Assembly (NCBI GenBank): GCA_021292105.1
Contig: JACFYK010000027.1
Coordinates: forward strand, 496,001-560,000
Source: Anadara kagoshimensis
Lineage: Eukaryota; Mollusca; Bivalvia; Arcoida; Arcidae
Direction: 5' to 3'
Length of the DNA: 64,000 bases
Shown here: positions 43,679-54,037 of the stretch, one piece after another
How positions within the stretch are numbered: the first letter of the stretch is position 1
Layout: the number at the start of each line of letters is the position of its first letter
Notes under the pieces: generated by a model
Told to the model about the DNA's origin: nothing
What the model saw: the letters and a program-made list of their open reading frames with translations, nothing else
The model's database searches: none
Made by a program: the position numbers and the translations under genes

Positions 43679-45873
43679 TGAAAGCAAGACAATTAAAGAA
43701 AAAGCCTGACTTTAAGTCACTTCCTAGAACCGTTAGAGGGGAAATTAACTCAATGAAATTATCTTCACTTTCTAACTTTGAAATGAAAGCATATCTATTG
43801 CGTAGTGTTGCTGACAATTCAGAACTTAAAAAACCAAAAGAAGCATTAAAAAAATCAACAACTAAAAAACTAGCTACTAAAAAAGTGCTTGTTAATAAAA
43901 CGGTTGCTAAACCTATTGTTAAAAAGGAAGCCGCTAAACCTAAAGCAAAAAAACCTGTTGTAAAAGTTGCAACTAATAAAACTATCACTAAGGTAAAACC
44001 AATAAAAAAAGTTAAACCTAAGACTGTTAAAGTTAAAGAATCTTCTTTAGAAGATATGAGAAACATTGTTAAGGATAAAGATGTATTAGTTAAAATGCGT
44101 AATGTTGATGTTACATTTGGATTCGAAGAAATCGGGAATAAAGCCATGAAAGACATTTCACTTAATATTTATGAAGGTGAAGTGCTTGGTCTAGTTGGTG
44201 AATCTGGTTCTGGTAAGTCAACTACTGGTAATGCAATAATGGGATTACTTGATAGACAAAGAGGAGATATAGAAGTTGATGGAATATACATCCCTCACAG
44301 AAGAAGAGATATAAAACAATCTTTAAGACATGAAATGGCTTTAAGACAACAACTTATATTCCAAGACCCTTCTAACTCACTAAACTCTCAAAAGAAAGTT
44401 TATAACGTTATTGCTGAAGGCTTAAATAATGTTGATGTAAAGAAATTATTCTTCAAACAATATGACCTAACAACAGTTAAAAAATGTTCTGAGCTACTAA
44501 AAAATACGAATAAACAAGGTATTTTAGAAAAAATATCACTTGAGTATGCTGTGGAAAGAATTGAAGCGGGTAAGCAAGAAGATATTTATAACGCTGTGTA
44601 TGAGCAAGGTAAAGACGATTTAAGAGAATTTGATACACCTACAACTAATAAAGCTGCTACATACTTAGAAATAAGAGCTGCTGAAAGAAAATACTTCGAA
44701 GAAAACCCTAAAAAAATTAAGGAAAGAATAATAGACCACATTGTTAAATCTGTTGGACTTTCTAAAAAGGTCTATAACAGATATCCACTTGAATTCTCTG
44801 GTGGACAACAACAACGTATTGGTATTTCAAGAGCGATGGTAATGTTCCCTAAATTATTAGTGGCTGATGAACCTATATCAGCACTTGATGTTTCAATACA
44901 AGCTCAAGTTATTAATATATTTAATAATCTTAAAGATTCAATGAATCTTACAATCTTATTCATTGCCCATGACCTGAGAATGGTTGAATATATATCTGAT
45001 AGAGTTGCTGTTATGTACAGGGGTTCTATTCTAGAAATAGGTGATGCAAATGAAATTGCTAACAATCCATTGCATCCATATACTAAAACTCTATATGCAT
45101 CAGTTCCATCAATTGATAAAACTAAAACAGATTTAACATCATACGAATATAACGCAGAAATGCATGATTATTCAAAAGAACAACCTGGTTGATATCAAAT
45201 AAACAATAAAAATCATTTTGTTTATGGAAGCAAAACTGAAATAGAAGGGTGAGTAAAAATGGAAAATAAATTAAAAAGAAATTCAAACCTATTTACGTAT
45301 ATTTTTGCTGCACTTGTTAATTTCTTAGCATCTGCGATATTCTTCATAATAGCATTAATTAACGCTAAAGACTTAGGGGAAACAAGTGTGCTTGTATCCG
45401 GAATAGTTGCAGCTACAGTTTATGTGGCAACATTTATCCTATCAATGGTATTCTATTCAAAAGCTAATAAGCTTGGATCAGAAAACAAAGATAGATCTAA
45501 ATTAGCTTATAAACTTGGTTGATTCTTATGAATGACTCCAATCCCATTTATATTTGCGATATACGCTTATAGAAGTTCTGGCCCATCAAATAAGGAAGTG
45601 AACTTGGCAAAAGATTTATATAAAATGAATAGATCTGTAATGTCACTTGAATTGGATGAAAACAAATCTTTATTAGCAGAAAATAAGAAAGCGCATGACA
45701 AAATTGTTGATGCTATTGAGCTTCACGAAGATAATCACATAACTAGATTAGAAAGAGATTCATTTGTATACGATACATTAATGGAGATCGATGGTTTTGT
45801 TAATGAACCAGATATTTATAATGACCCCGAAACTGCTGAATGAATTTACGAAACAATACAAAAAAGAAAATAA
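43678..45873 (+). CDS. oppF: Oligopeptide ABC transporter ATPase OppF fused to a membrane domain
   Basis: The 731-residue frame joins two parts. Residues 1-140 hold a Lys/Val/Pro-rich linker. The ABC domain has Walker A GESGSGKS at 174-181, QLIFQDPSNSLNSQ, an insertion that puts the signature FSGGQQQR as late as 374, then KLLVADEPISALD and LFIAHDLRMVE; such an insertion is known in mycoplasmal OppF. The OppF end (NNKNHFVYGSKTEIEGW) runs on through a TGA Trp codon into ~200 residues with three hydrophobic segments from residue 528. There is no TAA/TAG between the parts. An AAGG site before ATG 45259 would also allow the membrane domain to be made alone. Confidence 0.85.
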
Positions 45874-45892
45874 GTTAAGGCTTATTTTTTAG
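45868..45892 (+). terminator. Terminator of the protease-opp operon
   Basis: AAATAAG TTAAGG CTTATTT stem with T-run, containing the stop codon of the oppF fusion. Confidence 0.8.
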
Positions 45893-45937
45893 ATCTTTAA
45901 TAACGACAATGGATTATGAAAAACGAAAAATATGTTG

Positions 45938-46049
45938 TATAATAGTTTTGATATGAAACAATAAAACGTTGGATAATTTGTTGTTATTTTTATTTAGTCT
46001 ATTTTAATTAAAAGGAATGAAATATGTCATGCTTATATTTAGGAGATGT
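45938..46049 (+). promoter_or_regulatory. Leader of APC permease 3 with overlapping short reading frame
   Basis: TATAAT at 45938-45943. A short frame at 46024-46059 (MSCLYLGDVWA) has a well-placed AAAGGA site (46011-46016) and overlaps the permease start. The AGGAG site for the permease lies inside it. That arrangement suggests translational coupling or a leader peptide. A weak A+T stem, AACAA/TTGTT, precedes it; I see no convincing terminator. Confidence 0.45.
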
Positions 46050-47612
46050 ATGAGCATAAAATCAACAAAGAAAATTGGGGTATTTACCGCTTTAACAATG
46101 ATGATTGGTTCAATCGTTGGTGTAGGTATATTCTTCAAAACAAATGGTATATTAAGATCGAATGATTGAAATGGAATAGGTACACTGATGTCTTGAGTTA
46201 TTGGTGGTGTACTTTCTTTAGCAGCGGCTCTTTCGTTTGCTGAAATTGGCTCAATGAAAACAAATAAACAAAATGGATTACCCGGTTGAGCTGAAAAAGT
46301 CGGCGGAAAGAAACTAGGTTATTTCACAAGATTTAATTTCTCTTTCTACTACTACGGACTGCTAGGTTCAGCTCTTGCATTTTTCTCTTCCGAAACATTC
46401 TTTAATGTTATTGCATTGTTTACCGACATAACAATTCAAGATATTCCAATGTATGCCCATGTAATATTTGGATTCTTCATTGGTGCTGGTTTCATGGCAC
46501 TAAACTACTTTTCAATCAATGCGGGTGGTTGAGTTCAGAAAATAACAACAATTATTAAATGAATACCACTTATTGGAGTTGGTTTCATGGGAATTATTCT
46601 TGCAACAACAAATGAAATGTCTGGAACAGGGCCATCTGGATTGTTTGGGAAAAATGCTTTTTCAAATGGTCAGTCATTTAAATTTACTGGAATGCTTGCT
46701 GCTATACCAGCCGTTCTTTTCTCGTTTGACTCATTTTTATCAGCAGCAACACTATCTGATAAATTAAAAGGAGGTACAAAGAAAGTTCCGACAGTAGTAA
46801 TTGTCGGGATAATTGCTTCACTTATTCTGTATTTACTAATAGCTTTATCAGCTGTGTTACATGGAGCTGGAAACATTTCATCAGTTCCAATGGCAACAAA
46901 AGATGCATCAGGAAATTTAATTCTTGAAGGATCTGGAATAATAGATCAACTATTTTCAAATGCTGCAGCGGCTACCCTTGGCAAGGTGGTAACAATACTT
47001 CTATTAGTTTCTACGTGAGGAGCATGTAATGGTGTTTCAGCTATGGCTTGTTCAATGATTGAACAATCTGTTAAATTAAACACGATAGCTACTGCAAAAA
47101 CTATAAAGAAAAAAGTTAAATACCTGCCTGTGTATTATTGTATAGGTACATATCTATTTTGATTCATATTATATGCAGCAACATCTATACCTCTAGAATC
47201 AGATTCTCCAGTTGATGGATTATCTAACTTCTCATCATTATTTATGTATGGTATGTATGGATTAGTTATATTCTTATATACAATCAATAGAAGTAAGTAT
47301 GAAACAAAGAAATTAAATAAAATTCTGTATATGACATTTGCTTGAACTGCGGTCATAGGTATTGGTTTCTTTGTCTCATATCAATTGATATATGGATTCT
47401 TTATTCATGCAATATTAAATCCTAATGAATCTTCACATTGAGGAATGTTTGCTGGTCATTCATTAGTAATGTGGCAAGCCGCGCTTGTGTTCTTCTCGAT
47501 GGTTACACTATTTTCTGTAGCTCCTTGAATAAACTTGTGAGTTACGAAAAAGTTTGAAAACAATAACCCGATTATTGATACCTTTAAAGAAGATGAAGTT
47601 TCATTAAAGTAA
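46050..47612 (+). CDS. APC-family amino-acid permease 3
   Basis: This 520-residue protein is the closest paralogue of permease 2 (GVFTALTMMIGSIVGVGIFFK in the first helix and FKFTGMLAAIPAVLFSFDSFL later on). The start at 46050 is preceded by AGGAG. Substrate unknown. Ends NNPIIDTFKEDEVSLK. Many TGA Trp codons. Followed by a terminator that directly borders the lspA promoter. Confidence 0.85.
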
Positions 47613-47633
47613 TACCTATGGTATTATTTTTTT
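47610..47633 (+). terminator. Terminator of permease 3, overlapping lspA promoter
   Basis: AATACC TAT GGTATT stem plus T-run. TATTAT inside its 3' arm and tail (47622-47627) is six bases from the lspA ATG, so terminator and promoter are built into the same 24 bases. Confidence 0.7.
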
Positions 47634-48134
47634 ATGAATAAAACAATTAATGGAAGAGTGATAATTAGAAACTCATTAATCTTTGCTGTAGTAGTAGGTT
47701 TACTATTATCAGTCGACTTATTATTAAAGAATTACTTCTTTGAATATATTGGAAATGACGTTACTGGTAATGAGGAACATAACTGAGGTGTTGTAGGTAT
47801 AAGATCTTTTGCTCATACCAACTCGACATTCCTTTCATTCTTAAATATAAGTATGAGTGATTGAATTAAAGTCATGATTTCAGCAATAATTGCATCTATA
47901 TTAACTATTTGATTGATGTTGAGTGATTCAAAATTCAAAACAGTATCTATAGCAATAATGATTGCAGGAATACTGGGAAATACTTTTGATAATATATTCT
48001 ACGGATACGTTAGAGATATATTATTTACTCCTTGATGAGATAGGGGAACATTCAATTTAGGTGATATTCTTGTTGTTGCAGGATCGTTATTATTAGTTGT
48101 AGCATTATTTAGAGACATCTTTAAGAAGTCCTAA
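47634..48134 (+). CDS. lspA: Lipoprotein signal peptidase LspA (signal peptidase II)
   Basis: This 166-residue, four-helix membrane aspartyl protease cleaves prolipoproteins such as OppA before the lipidated Cys. Both catalytic Asp blocks are present: AGILGNTFDNIFYGYVRD (around residue 119) and FNLGDILVVAGSLLLV (around 143). The usual GNxxDR is GNTFDN here. Start is leaderless behind TATTAT-N6-ATG. Six TGA Trp codons. Confidence 0.9.
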
Positions 48135-48148
48135 TGATGCTTTTTGTT

Positions 48149-48154
48149 TATAAT
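48149..48154 (+). promoter_or_regulatory. -10 of glyA
   Basis: TATAAT 23 bases before the glyA ATG, with an AAGAGGTG ribosome-binding site between. Confidence 0.7.
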
Positions 48155-48176
48155 AAGATTAAATAAGAGGTGTAAT

Positions 48177-49379
48177 ATGCAAGATAAAAGAATAGAAGAA
48201 ATTATTAAATTAGAAGCGGAAAGACAAGAAGTACATGTTGAACTAATTGCTTCTGAAAACTATGTTTCAAAAGATGTTTTAGAAGCTACAGGATCAGTGC
48301 TTACAAACAAATATGCAGAAGGATATCCTGGTAAAAGATATTATGATGGAACAGAATTTGTTGACATGATTGAGAATTTAGCTATAGATAGAGCAAAAGA
48401 ATTATTTGGAGTTAAATATGTTAATGTTCAACCTCACTCTGGTTCACAAGCTAATGCTGCAGCAATTTCTGCACTTGTAAAACCTGGCGGAAAAGTTCTA
48501 GGAATGTCTCTTGATTCAGGAGGTCACCTGACTCACGGTTATAAAATAAACTTCTCAGGCACTTTCTTTAAATCTGAAGTATATGAAGTAAATAAAGATG
48601 GATATATTGATTATGACGAAGTGCTTAAAATAGCTGAAGAATTCCAACCGGACCTAATTATTTGTGGTTATTCAGCTTATTCAAGAACTGTTGACTTTGA
48701 AAAATTTAGAGAGATCGCTGACAAAGTAGGGGCTAAATTAATGGCTGATATCGCCCATATTGCTGGGTTAGTAGCAACTGGAGAACATCCTTCACCAGTT
48801 GGTCTAGCTGATGTTATTACAACTACAACTCATAAAACACTTAGAGGTGCTAGAGGTGGAATGATCATGACTGATGATGAAGCTGTTGCTAAATTAGTTA
48901 ACAGATGAATCTTCCCTGGTTTCCAAGGTGGACCGCTTATGCATTCTATTGCTGGAAAAGCTGTTGCTTTTGGTGAAGCCCTTAAACCTGAATTTAAAAC
49001 TTACATTAAAAATGTAGTTGATAATTCAAAATCATTTGCCGAAGCATTCAAAGCTCTTGGAGCATCAGTAGTTTCAGGCGGAACAGATAACCACTTATTT
49101 ACAGTTGATGTTAAGAAAACATACGGAATTACAGGTAAAGCTGCATCAACTATATTACAAAACAATTTAATTACAGTTAATAAAAATACAGTACCTCAAG
49201 ATACTGAATCTCCTTTTGTTACATCTGGAATTAGATTAGGTACAGCTGCAATGACTACAAGGGGATTTAGAAAAGAAGAATTTGTTCTTCTTGCAAACCT
49301 TATGGATAGAGCATTAAGAAATAACGAAGATGTTTCTAATGAAATTAAAAATCTTACTTCAAGATTTCCAACAAAATAA
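48177..49379 (+). CDS. glyA: Serine hydroxymethyltransferase
   Basis: This 400-residue PLP enzyme converts serine and tetrahydrofolate to glycine and methylene-[13 protein letters not shown] and the [14 protein letters not shown] site with the PLP-binding Lys are present. So are [15 protein letters not shown], and [14 protein letters not shown] near the C-terminus. The ATG at 48177 behind AAGAGGTG is chosen over 48144. Length is slightly below 415-420. One TGA Trp ([11 protein letters not shown]). Confidence 0.96.
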
Positions 49380-49407
49380 AAAAGACTTATAGTCCTTTAT
49401 TTTTTAT
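49373..49407. terminator. Bidirectional terminator between glyA and yaaA
   Basis: AAAGACT TAT AGTCCTTT hairpin in A- and T-rich flanks, between convergent genes. Confidence 0.65.
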
Positions 49408-49971
49408 TAACTTGTGAAGTGTTCTTCCTCTTTGTTGTTTTATTGAATTACCTTCTTCTAATTCAGGAGTAATCATTGGGTGAATAACTATAGAAGAATA
49501 TTCCTTAGAAGCAAGATTAATTATTTCGTATCCTTCTAGTTCTTTATTTATTGTTTCTCTTCAATATTCCTTGATATTAAATTCAAATGGTACTTTGAAA
49601 TCTAATCTATATAAACCTGTAGTGTCATAAGGTTTAAGGATTCCATATAGAGGGTCAATTATTCTTACATGGTTATTTAATCATTCCTTGTCATATTCAT
49701 CCAGTTTTAATTCTTTAAATACTGTTCCATTAAACATTTCTATTGCATTGAAAATTTCTTTTCCGTGATCTTGATGTGTTTTTCATACCTCTTCAGCTTT
49801 TTTATCTGAAAGTGAGTACATTTCCTTTGTTTGTTCAAGAGTCATTGGTCTTATTTTTCCGAAAATTCCTCTTGCCATATCCAATGTTTTTGGTCTTGGT
49901 GTATTTGGATCAACTGGATTTTTATCTGATTGAATTTTTGATGGAGATATTATTATCATTATATTTTTCAT
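49387..49971 (-). CDS. yaaA: YaaA family protein (UPF0246)
   Basis: This is a 194-residue protein. It starts MKNIMIIISPSKIQSD, the family N-terminus (MKILISPAK), has FNGTVFKELKLDEYD in the middle and VRIIDPLYGILKPYDTTGLYRLDF, the family signature (LSGLYGLLRPxDxxxPYRLEM). YaaA lowers free iron and limits oxidative DNA damage in E. coli; its biochemistry is not settled. This copy is shorter than the usual ~250 residues. Three TGA Trp codons on the minus strand. Convergent with glyA, single gene. Confidence 0.8.
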
Positions 49972-50040
49972 ATTAATATGATACTACAACTGTATATTGT
50001 TGAATATTTTATTTTTTTACAATTATTAATTAATTTTATA

Positions 50041-50256
50041 TATAATGAATTTACAATAAATAGAGGTGCTGAAGACATCAGTAATTATTTGAGCAGACAT
50101 GCTTTGAAAATAATGAAAGGGTTTAAGCCGAATGACTTAATAGGTATATTAAGGACATGGATGAATGCGGAAGACGCACTTATCTCCCGCAAGGAGGAGC
50201 TAGAATTGTGCACCTAATGGGTTTGCACTTTTTGAGCTCCATGAGCTCTTTTATTA
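50041..50256 (+). promoter_or_regulatory. Lysine riboswitch upstream of APC permease 4
   Basis: Promoter TATAAT 50041-50046. The aptamer (50061-50217) has TAGAGGTGCTG at the 5' side of P1, AGTAATTATT, GAAAGGGTTTAAGCCGAA and GCACCTA closing P1 (AGGTGC 50064-50069 / GCACCT 50210-50215). A terminator, GAGCTC 50234-50239 / GAGCTC 50243-50248, with T-rich tail lies before the gene. The same blocks occur at 34602, so the two operons form one lysine regulon. Confidence 0.88.
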
Positions 50257-50273
50257 TTTAGAAAGGAAAAGAA

Positions 50274-51767
50274 ATGTCAAAAAAAGCTAAACAAATATCA
50301 TATCTATCAGCTATCGTTATGTCTATTGGATCAACTATTGGTGCAGGTATATTCTTTAAAAATGGATCTATCTTTAACAATGTTGGTGGTTCTCTGGGAT
50401 TAATGATTACCGCTTGAATAGTTGCTGGTATAGGAGTGCTTGCTCTAGGGCTTGCTCTTGTAGAAATGTCTACGGCATCAAAAAAAGATGGAGGGATTTT
50501 AGAATGAGCTAGAAAGTTCTTGCCTAAGAGATTATCTAAAATGTCTGCATCATATATGTTATTGATTTATTTACCTATAAATTACTTAGCTATGCCTTTA
50601 TATGTAGTAAGTACTTTCCAAGATGCACTTAAATCATTTGATCCAAGTATTGAAATAAATGGTTGATTAGTGGCGCTTATGTCATTCGGTCTATTCATGT
50701 TTGTTGCATTCTTCGATTGATATAGATATAAAGCATCAGAAAAGATGCAAGTATATATTTCATGAATCAAATTCCTTCCTTTATTAATAGTTATGGGATT
50801 TGCAATTTATGCAACATCTCAGTCAGGTGCCCAGACCCACATATCCGGGGCTTCCACTATAGGATTAACAGCTTATAGTCCTTCATTAGGTATTTTAGCT
50901 TCAATACCTGCTATCTTATTTGCTTATGATGGATTCTATGCAATTACATCTCTTAAGACAGAACTAAAAGAAGAAAAGAAACTAGGTTCAGTTATGGCAT
51001 TGGGTGTAGCAATTATTACAGCTGCTTATGTAACATTCGGTGTTATTACAGGATTAACTGGTGAGAAAACATTCAATGGATTTATAGATATTAAATGAGT
51101 TCTATTCACAGTTAATATACTTATTATGTTCGCTGTGTTTGCAATACTTAATTCATTTGCACTTATTACATATAGAATGTATGAAGATGTATATAAAGAA
51201 GAACCTATTGGAATTGTGGGATTCTTTGCAAGAATATTTAAAATTAAAGACGCTAAGTATGCGGCATTTATTACTTCAGTTGTTCTAGGAATTGCATTCT
51301 ATATTGTTTTAATTCCTGTTGGTATATATGGATTTGACGAAGGAGATTATCCTGGATACGGATCTGGTGCAGGTAACTTATACAACCTAGCTGATATGTT
51401 AACAAACTATACATCTCTAATGGTGTTTGTAATTATTGCAGCATCAGTTGTTGGTGCTATGGTAAATAGAAAAACTAATAAAGTTAAAGTGGAAAGAAAA
51501 TGATATTTCCTTCCTGCTGCTTGAATCGCAGTTATATTTGCATTCTCAGGAGCAATCTACATGGTTGTAGATAACATTGCTGGTATGGCAGGAGTTAATG
51601 CAAATCACGATGATCAAATGACTGAAATCACTAAATTCGTAATATTAGCAGTGACATTATTAGTTACAGTAATTCAAGTTGCAGTTCACGATTTTAGAAA
51701 TAAGAAAAGACAAACAGAAAACATTGATACTAAGGCAAAAACTAACGAAACAAAACAAGCAGTATAA
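50274..51767 (+). CDS. APC-family amino-acid permease 4, probable lysine permease
   Basis: This 497-residue protein has at least twelve hydrophobic segments. YLSAIVMSIGSTIGAGIFFKNG is the APC first-helix motif. It is clearly separate from permeases 1-3: it has ALVEMSTASKKDGGILEWARKF after helix 2 and a long hydrophilic C-terminal tail (FRNKKRQTENIDTKAKTNET). Regulation by a lysine riboswitch makes lysine import the best guess. The site is AAAGGA. Several TGA Trp codons. Confidence 0.85.
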
Positions 51768-51781
51768 TCGCTTGTTTTTTC
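51754..51781 (+). terminator. Terminator of permease 4
   Basis: ACAAGC (51755-51760) / GCTTGT (51770-51775) stem containing the stop codon, then T-run. Confidence 0.75.
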
Positions 51782-51832
51782 ATTTTTTAAATTTCAAAAA
51801 ATTATTATTAAAGAAATAAATTTTTAATAAAA

Positions 51833-51939
51833 AAGGAGTAAAATATATGTGGGTATACATATATGTATATTAAAAGACCGTTTGGCCAACCAAGTGGTCT
51901 TTTGTCTATACGACTAACTTCCTATACCCGGAGGATCAA
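51833..51939 (+). promoter_or_regulatory. Structured leader of the ATP synthase operon with short reading frame
   Basis: A strong AAGGAG (51833-51838) precedes a nine-codon frame at 51847-51873 (MWVYIYVY) whose Trp is TGG. Its stop overlaps a hairpin, AAAAGACC 51872-51879 / GGTCTTTT 51896-51903, with inner TTGG/CCAA. GGGTATA 51851-51857 can pair with TATACCC 51923-51929, which abuts the GGAGG site of the first atp gene. Translation of the short frame would open both pairings, so attenuation or translational control is plausible. Confidence 0.5.
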
Positions 51940-52389
51940 GTGCAAAAGAATAAATTTGAGTATAAAGTTATGAAATATGCATTAATCACAGCAATAGCTG
52001 GATTAATAATATTTTTAGCATTAATACCTCTTGATTATTCTTTATCAATTGGATGAATAGCGGGAACATTTTCTGCAGCTATCGGATATCTAATTGGGAT
52101 CCTTCTTATAAATTCACTTTTTCGCAAGAAAAAGAACAAAACTTTAGGTTTCTGAGTAGGGATGATGAGATTTTATATCAACTTAGCTCTTCAAGGTGGA
52201 CTGTTTATAGCAATGATAGCTATAGATAAAAGTGCTAATGGACACAGTTTTATGGGTGGAGATCTAACAGATCTTTATTCTCCTATAAACGTGTTTACGT
52301 ACATTGGAGGAGTCAGTCTTATATTTATAAGTACACTGGTTGCTCAATTCCTTTCAAGGAAGGAAGGTACTAATGGCAAACACAATTAA
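51940..52389 (+). CDS. atpI: ATP synthase operon protein I (AtpI-like)
   Basis: This 149-residue membrane protein starts with GTG at 51940, five bases after GGAGG; an in-frame ATG at 51970 lacks a site. Four hydrophobic segments: ALITAIAGLIIFLALIPL, IGWIAGTFSAAIGYLIGILL, FYINLALQGGLFIAMIAI and a last one ending IFISTLVAQFL. In this position the family acts as an assembly aid for the c-ring. Sequence conservation is low, so the call rests on topology and position. It overlaps atpB by 17 bases. Confidence 0.75.
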
Positions 52390-53176
52390 TGCTGCAGCAG
52401 CTAATCCTGCACCAGCAAAAGATGAAGGATTTGGAGACAAATTCTTAAAAACAACATTACAACCACAAATATTTACACTAGTGCTTGTTACCCTTATATT
52501 AGTGGTATTCGCAATAGTGGTATACAAAAAAGTAAAAAAACAAAAAGTAAATCAAGCACCGCAAGGTCTATTACTGTTCTCAGAGCAGTATGTGATGGGT
52601 ATTGACAATCTATTTAAAGAAGTAACATCAGGTAAGATAAGCAAACCAGCTCCTTACATATTCACATTATTTTCATTCTTAATCGTATCGAACTTAATGG
52701 GTCTATTAGGACTGGAACCGCCTACTACATCATTCTCAGTTACATTAACTCTAGGGTTAGTATCATGAATTGGGATATACGTTGTAGGTATTGTCTACCA
52801 AAGACTACATTTCTTCAAGAAATTCTTGAACCCGACTGAACTTATCGGTCAGTTCTCACCTCTAATTTCAATCTCATTCCGTATATTCGGAAACATGATT
52901 GGTGGATCAACTATTATGTATCTACTATATCAAGTTACAGGTTGATTATGAGGATTCATCCCTGTAGTGGGTGAAATGAATCTACTTGGACCAATGATAA
53001 CACCGTTCTTCCATGCATACTTTGATATATTTGATGGACTAATTCAAGCGTTCGTATTCGGACTTCTAACTATGATTTATTGAGTACTAGAAGCAGAAAC
53101 ACCAGAACACGAAGAAATCGAAAAAGTTAAAACAAAACAAGAAATTAAAAAAACAAAATTACAAACAACAAAATAA
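52373..53176 (+). CDS. atpB: ATP synthase F0 subunit a
   Basis: This 267-residue membrane subunit forms the proton half-channels. The essential Arg is in SPLISISFRIFGNMIGG. The family motif PTELIGQFSPLI precedes it, and FDGLIQAFVFGLLTMIY is the last core helix. The N-terminal ~30 residues are Ala-rich and the C-terminus is Lys/Glu-rich. The ATG at 52373 follows GGAAGG inside atpI. Several TGA Trp codons. Confidence 0.95.
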
Positions 53177-53206
53177 AAATGACAAAAGTCAAAAAAGGAG
53201 ATAAAT

Positions 53207-53461
53207 ATGGCAGGATCATATGACGCATTAGGTAAAGGACTAGTAGGTATTGGTGCCGGACTAGCAATGGTAGGAGCATCAGGAGTTGGTGCTGGACAAG
53301 GTATCGCCGCTGGTAGAGCCGCAGAAGCTGTTGGTAGAAACCCAGAAGCTGAAGCAAAAATCAGAACAATGTTAATCGTTGGTATGGGTATCGCTGAATC
53401 AGCTGCTATCTATGCACTTATCGTTTCAATTCTTTTACTATTCGTATACAAAGCAGCGTAG
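53207..53461 (+). CDS. atpE: ATP synthase F0 subunit c
   Basis: An 84-residue hairpin. The first helix is Gly/Ala-rich (GIGAGLAMVGASGVGAGQGIAAG), the polar loop is AVGRNPEAEAKIR, and the second helix has the ion-binding Glu in IVGMGIAESAAIYAL. GGAGA site. No extra Gln/Ser set of Na+-binding c subunits is obvious, so H+ coupling is more likely. Confidence 0.97.
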   Translation: MAGSYDALGKGLVGIGAGLAMVGASGVGAGQGIAAGRAAEAVGRNPEAEAKIRTMLIVGMGIAESAAIYALIVSILLLFVYKAA

Positions 53462-53467
53462 TAATAA

Positions 53468-54037
53468 ATGACACACGCTTTAATCAACGCAGGAAATAAA
53501 GCAATTCAAACAGTTCAACATTCTGGAACATCAGATGATTTAAAAGAAAAGTTTGAAGCTCTATTCCCAACTTGAACAACAGTTGTAGCAACTATTCTTG
53601 CACTTCTTATTCTTTTATTAGTACTTACAAAATTACTATATAAACCAGTAAAGAAAATGCATGATGATAGAAGAAACTACATCCAAAACAATATTGACAC
53701 AGCAGAAGCACAAAACGCAGAAGCTGTATCAGACAGAGAAAAAGCTAATGACGAACTTATTCAAGCGCGTTTAGACGCAGCAGAAATCGTTAACCAAGCA
53801 AAAGCTGAAGCCGATGAGGTTAAAGCACAAAAAATTGCTAAAGCTGAAGAAGAAGCTCAAAAAGTTATCGAAGATGCAAAAGCTAATATGGCAGCACAAC
53901 AAGCTAAATTTGAGGAAAGCTCACAGGAAGCAATCGTTGAAGTTGCACTTGCAGCAGCAGCTAAAGTTATTGAAAAAGAAGTTGACAACAAAACAAATAG
54001 AAAAATTGTTGAAGACTTTGTCAAGGCTAAAAAATAA
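53468..54037 (+). CDS. atpF: ATP synthase F0 subunit b
   Basis: A 189-residue subunit with one transmembrane segment (TTVVATILALLILLLVLTKLL) after a ~35-residue N-terminus, then a charged coiled coil (VSDREKANDELIQARLDAAE) forming the stator stalk. Some mycoplasmas have a lipoprotein-type b; no lipobox Cys is present here. One-base overlap (TAATG) with atpH. Confidence 0.95.

Noticed and set aside
45953..45964. Three-codon frame MKQ in the permease 3 leader as a leader peptide
   Set aside because: Too short to interpret; kept only as part of the shared spacing observation.
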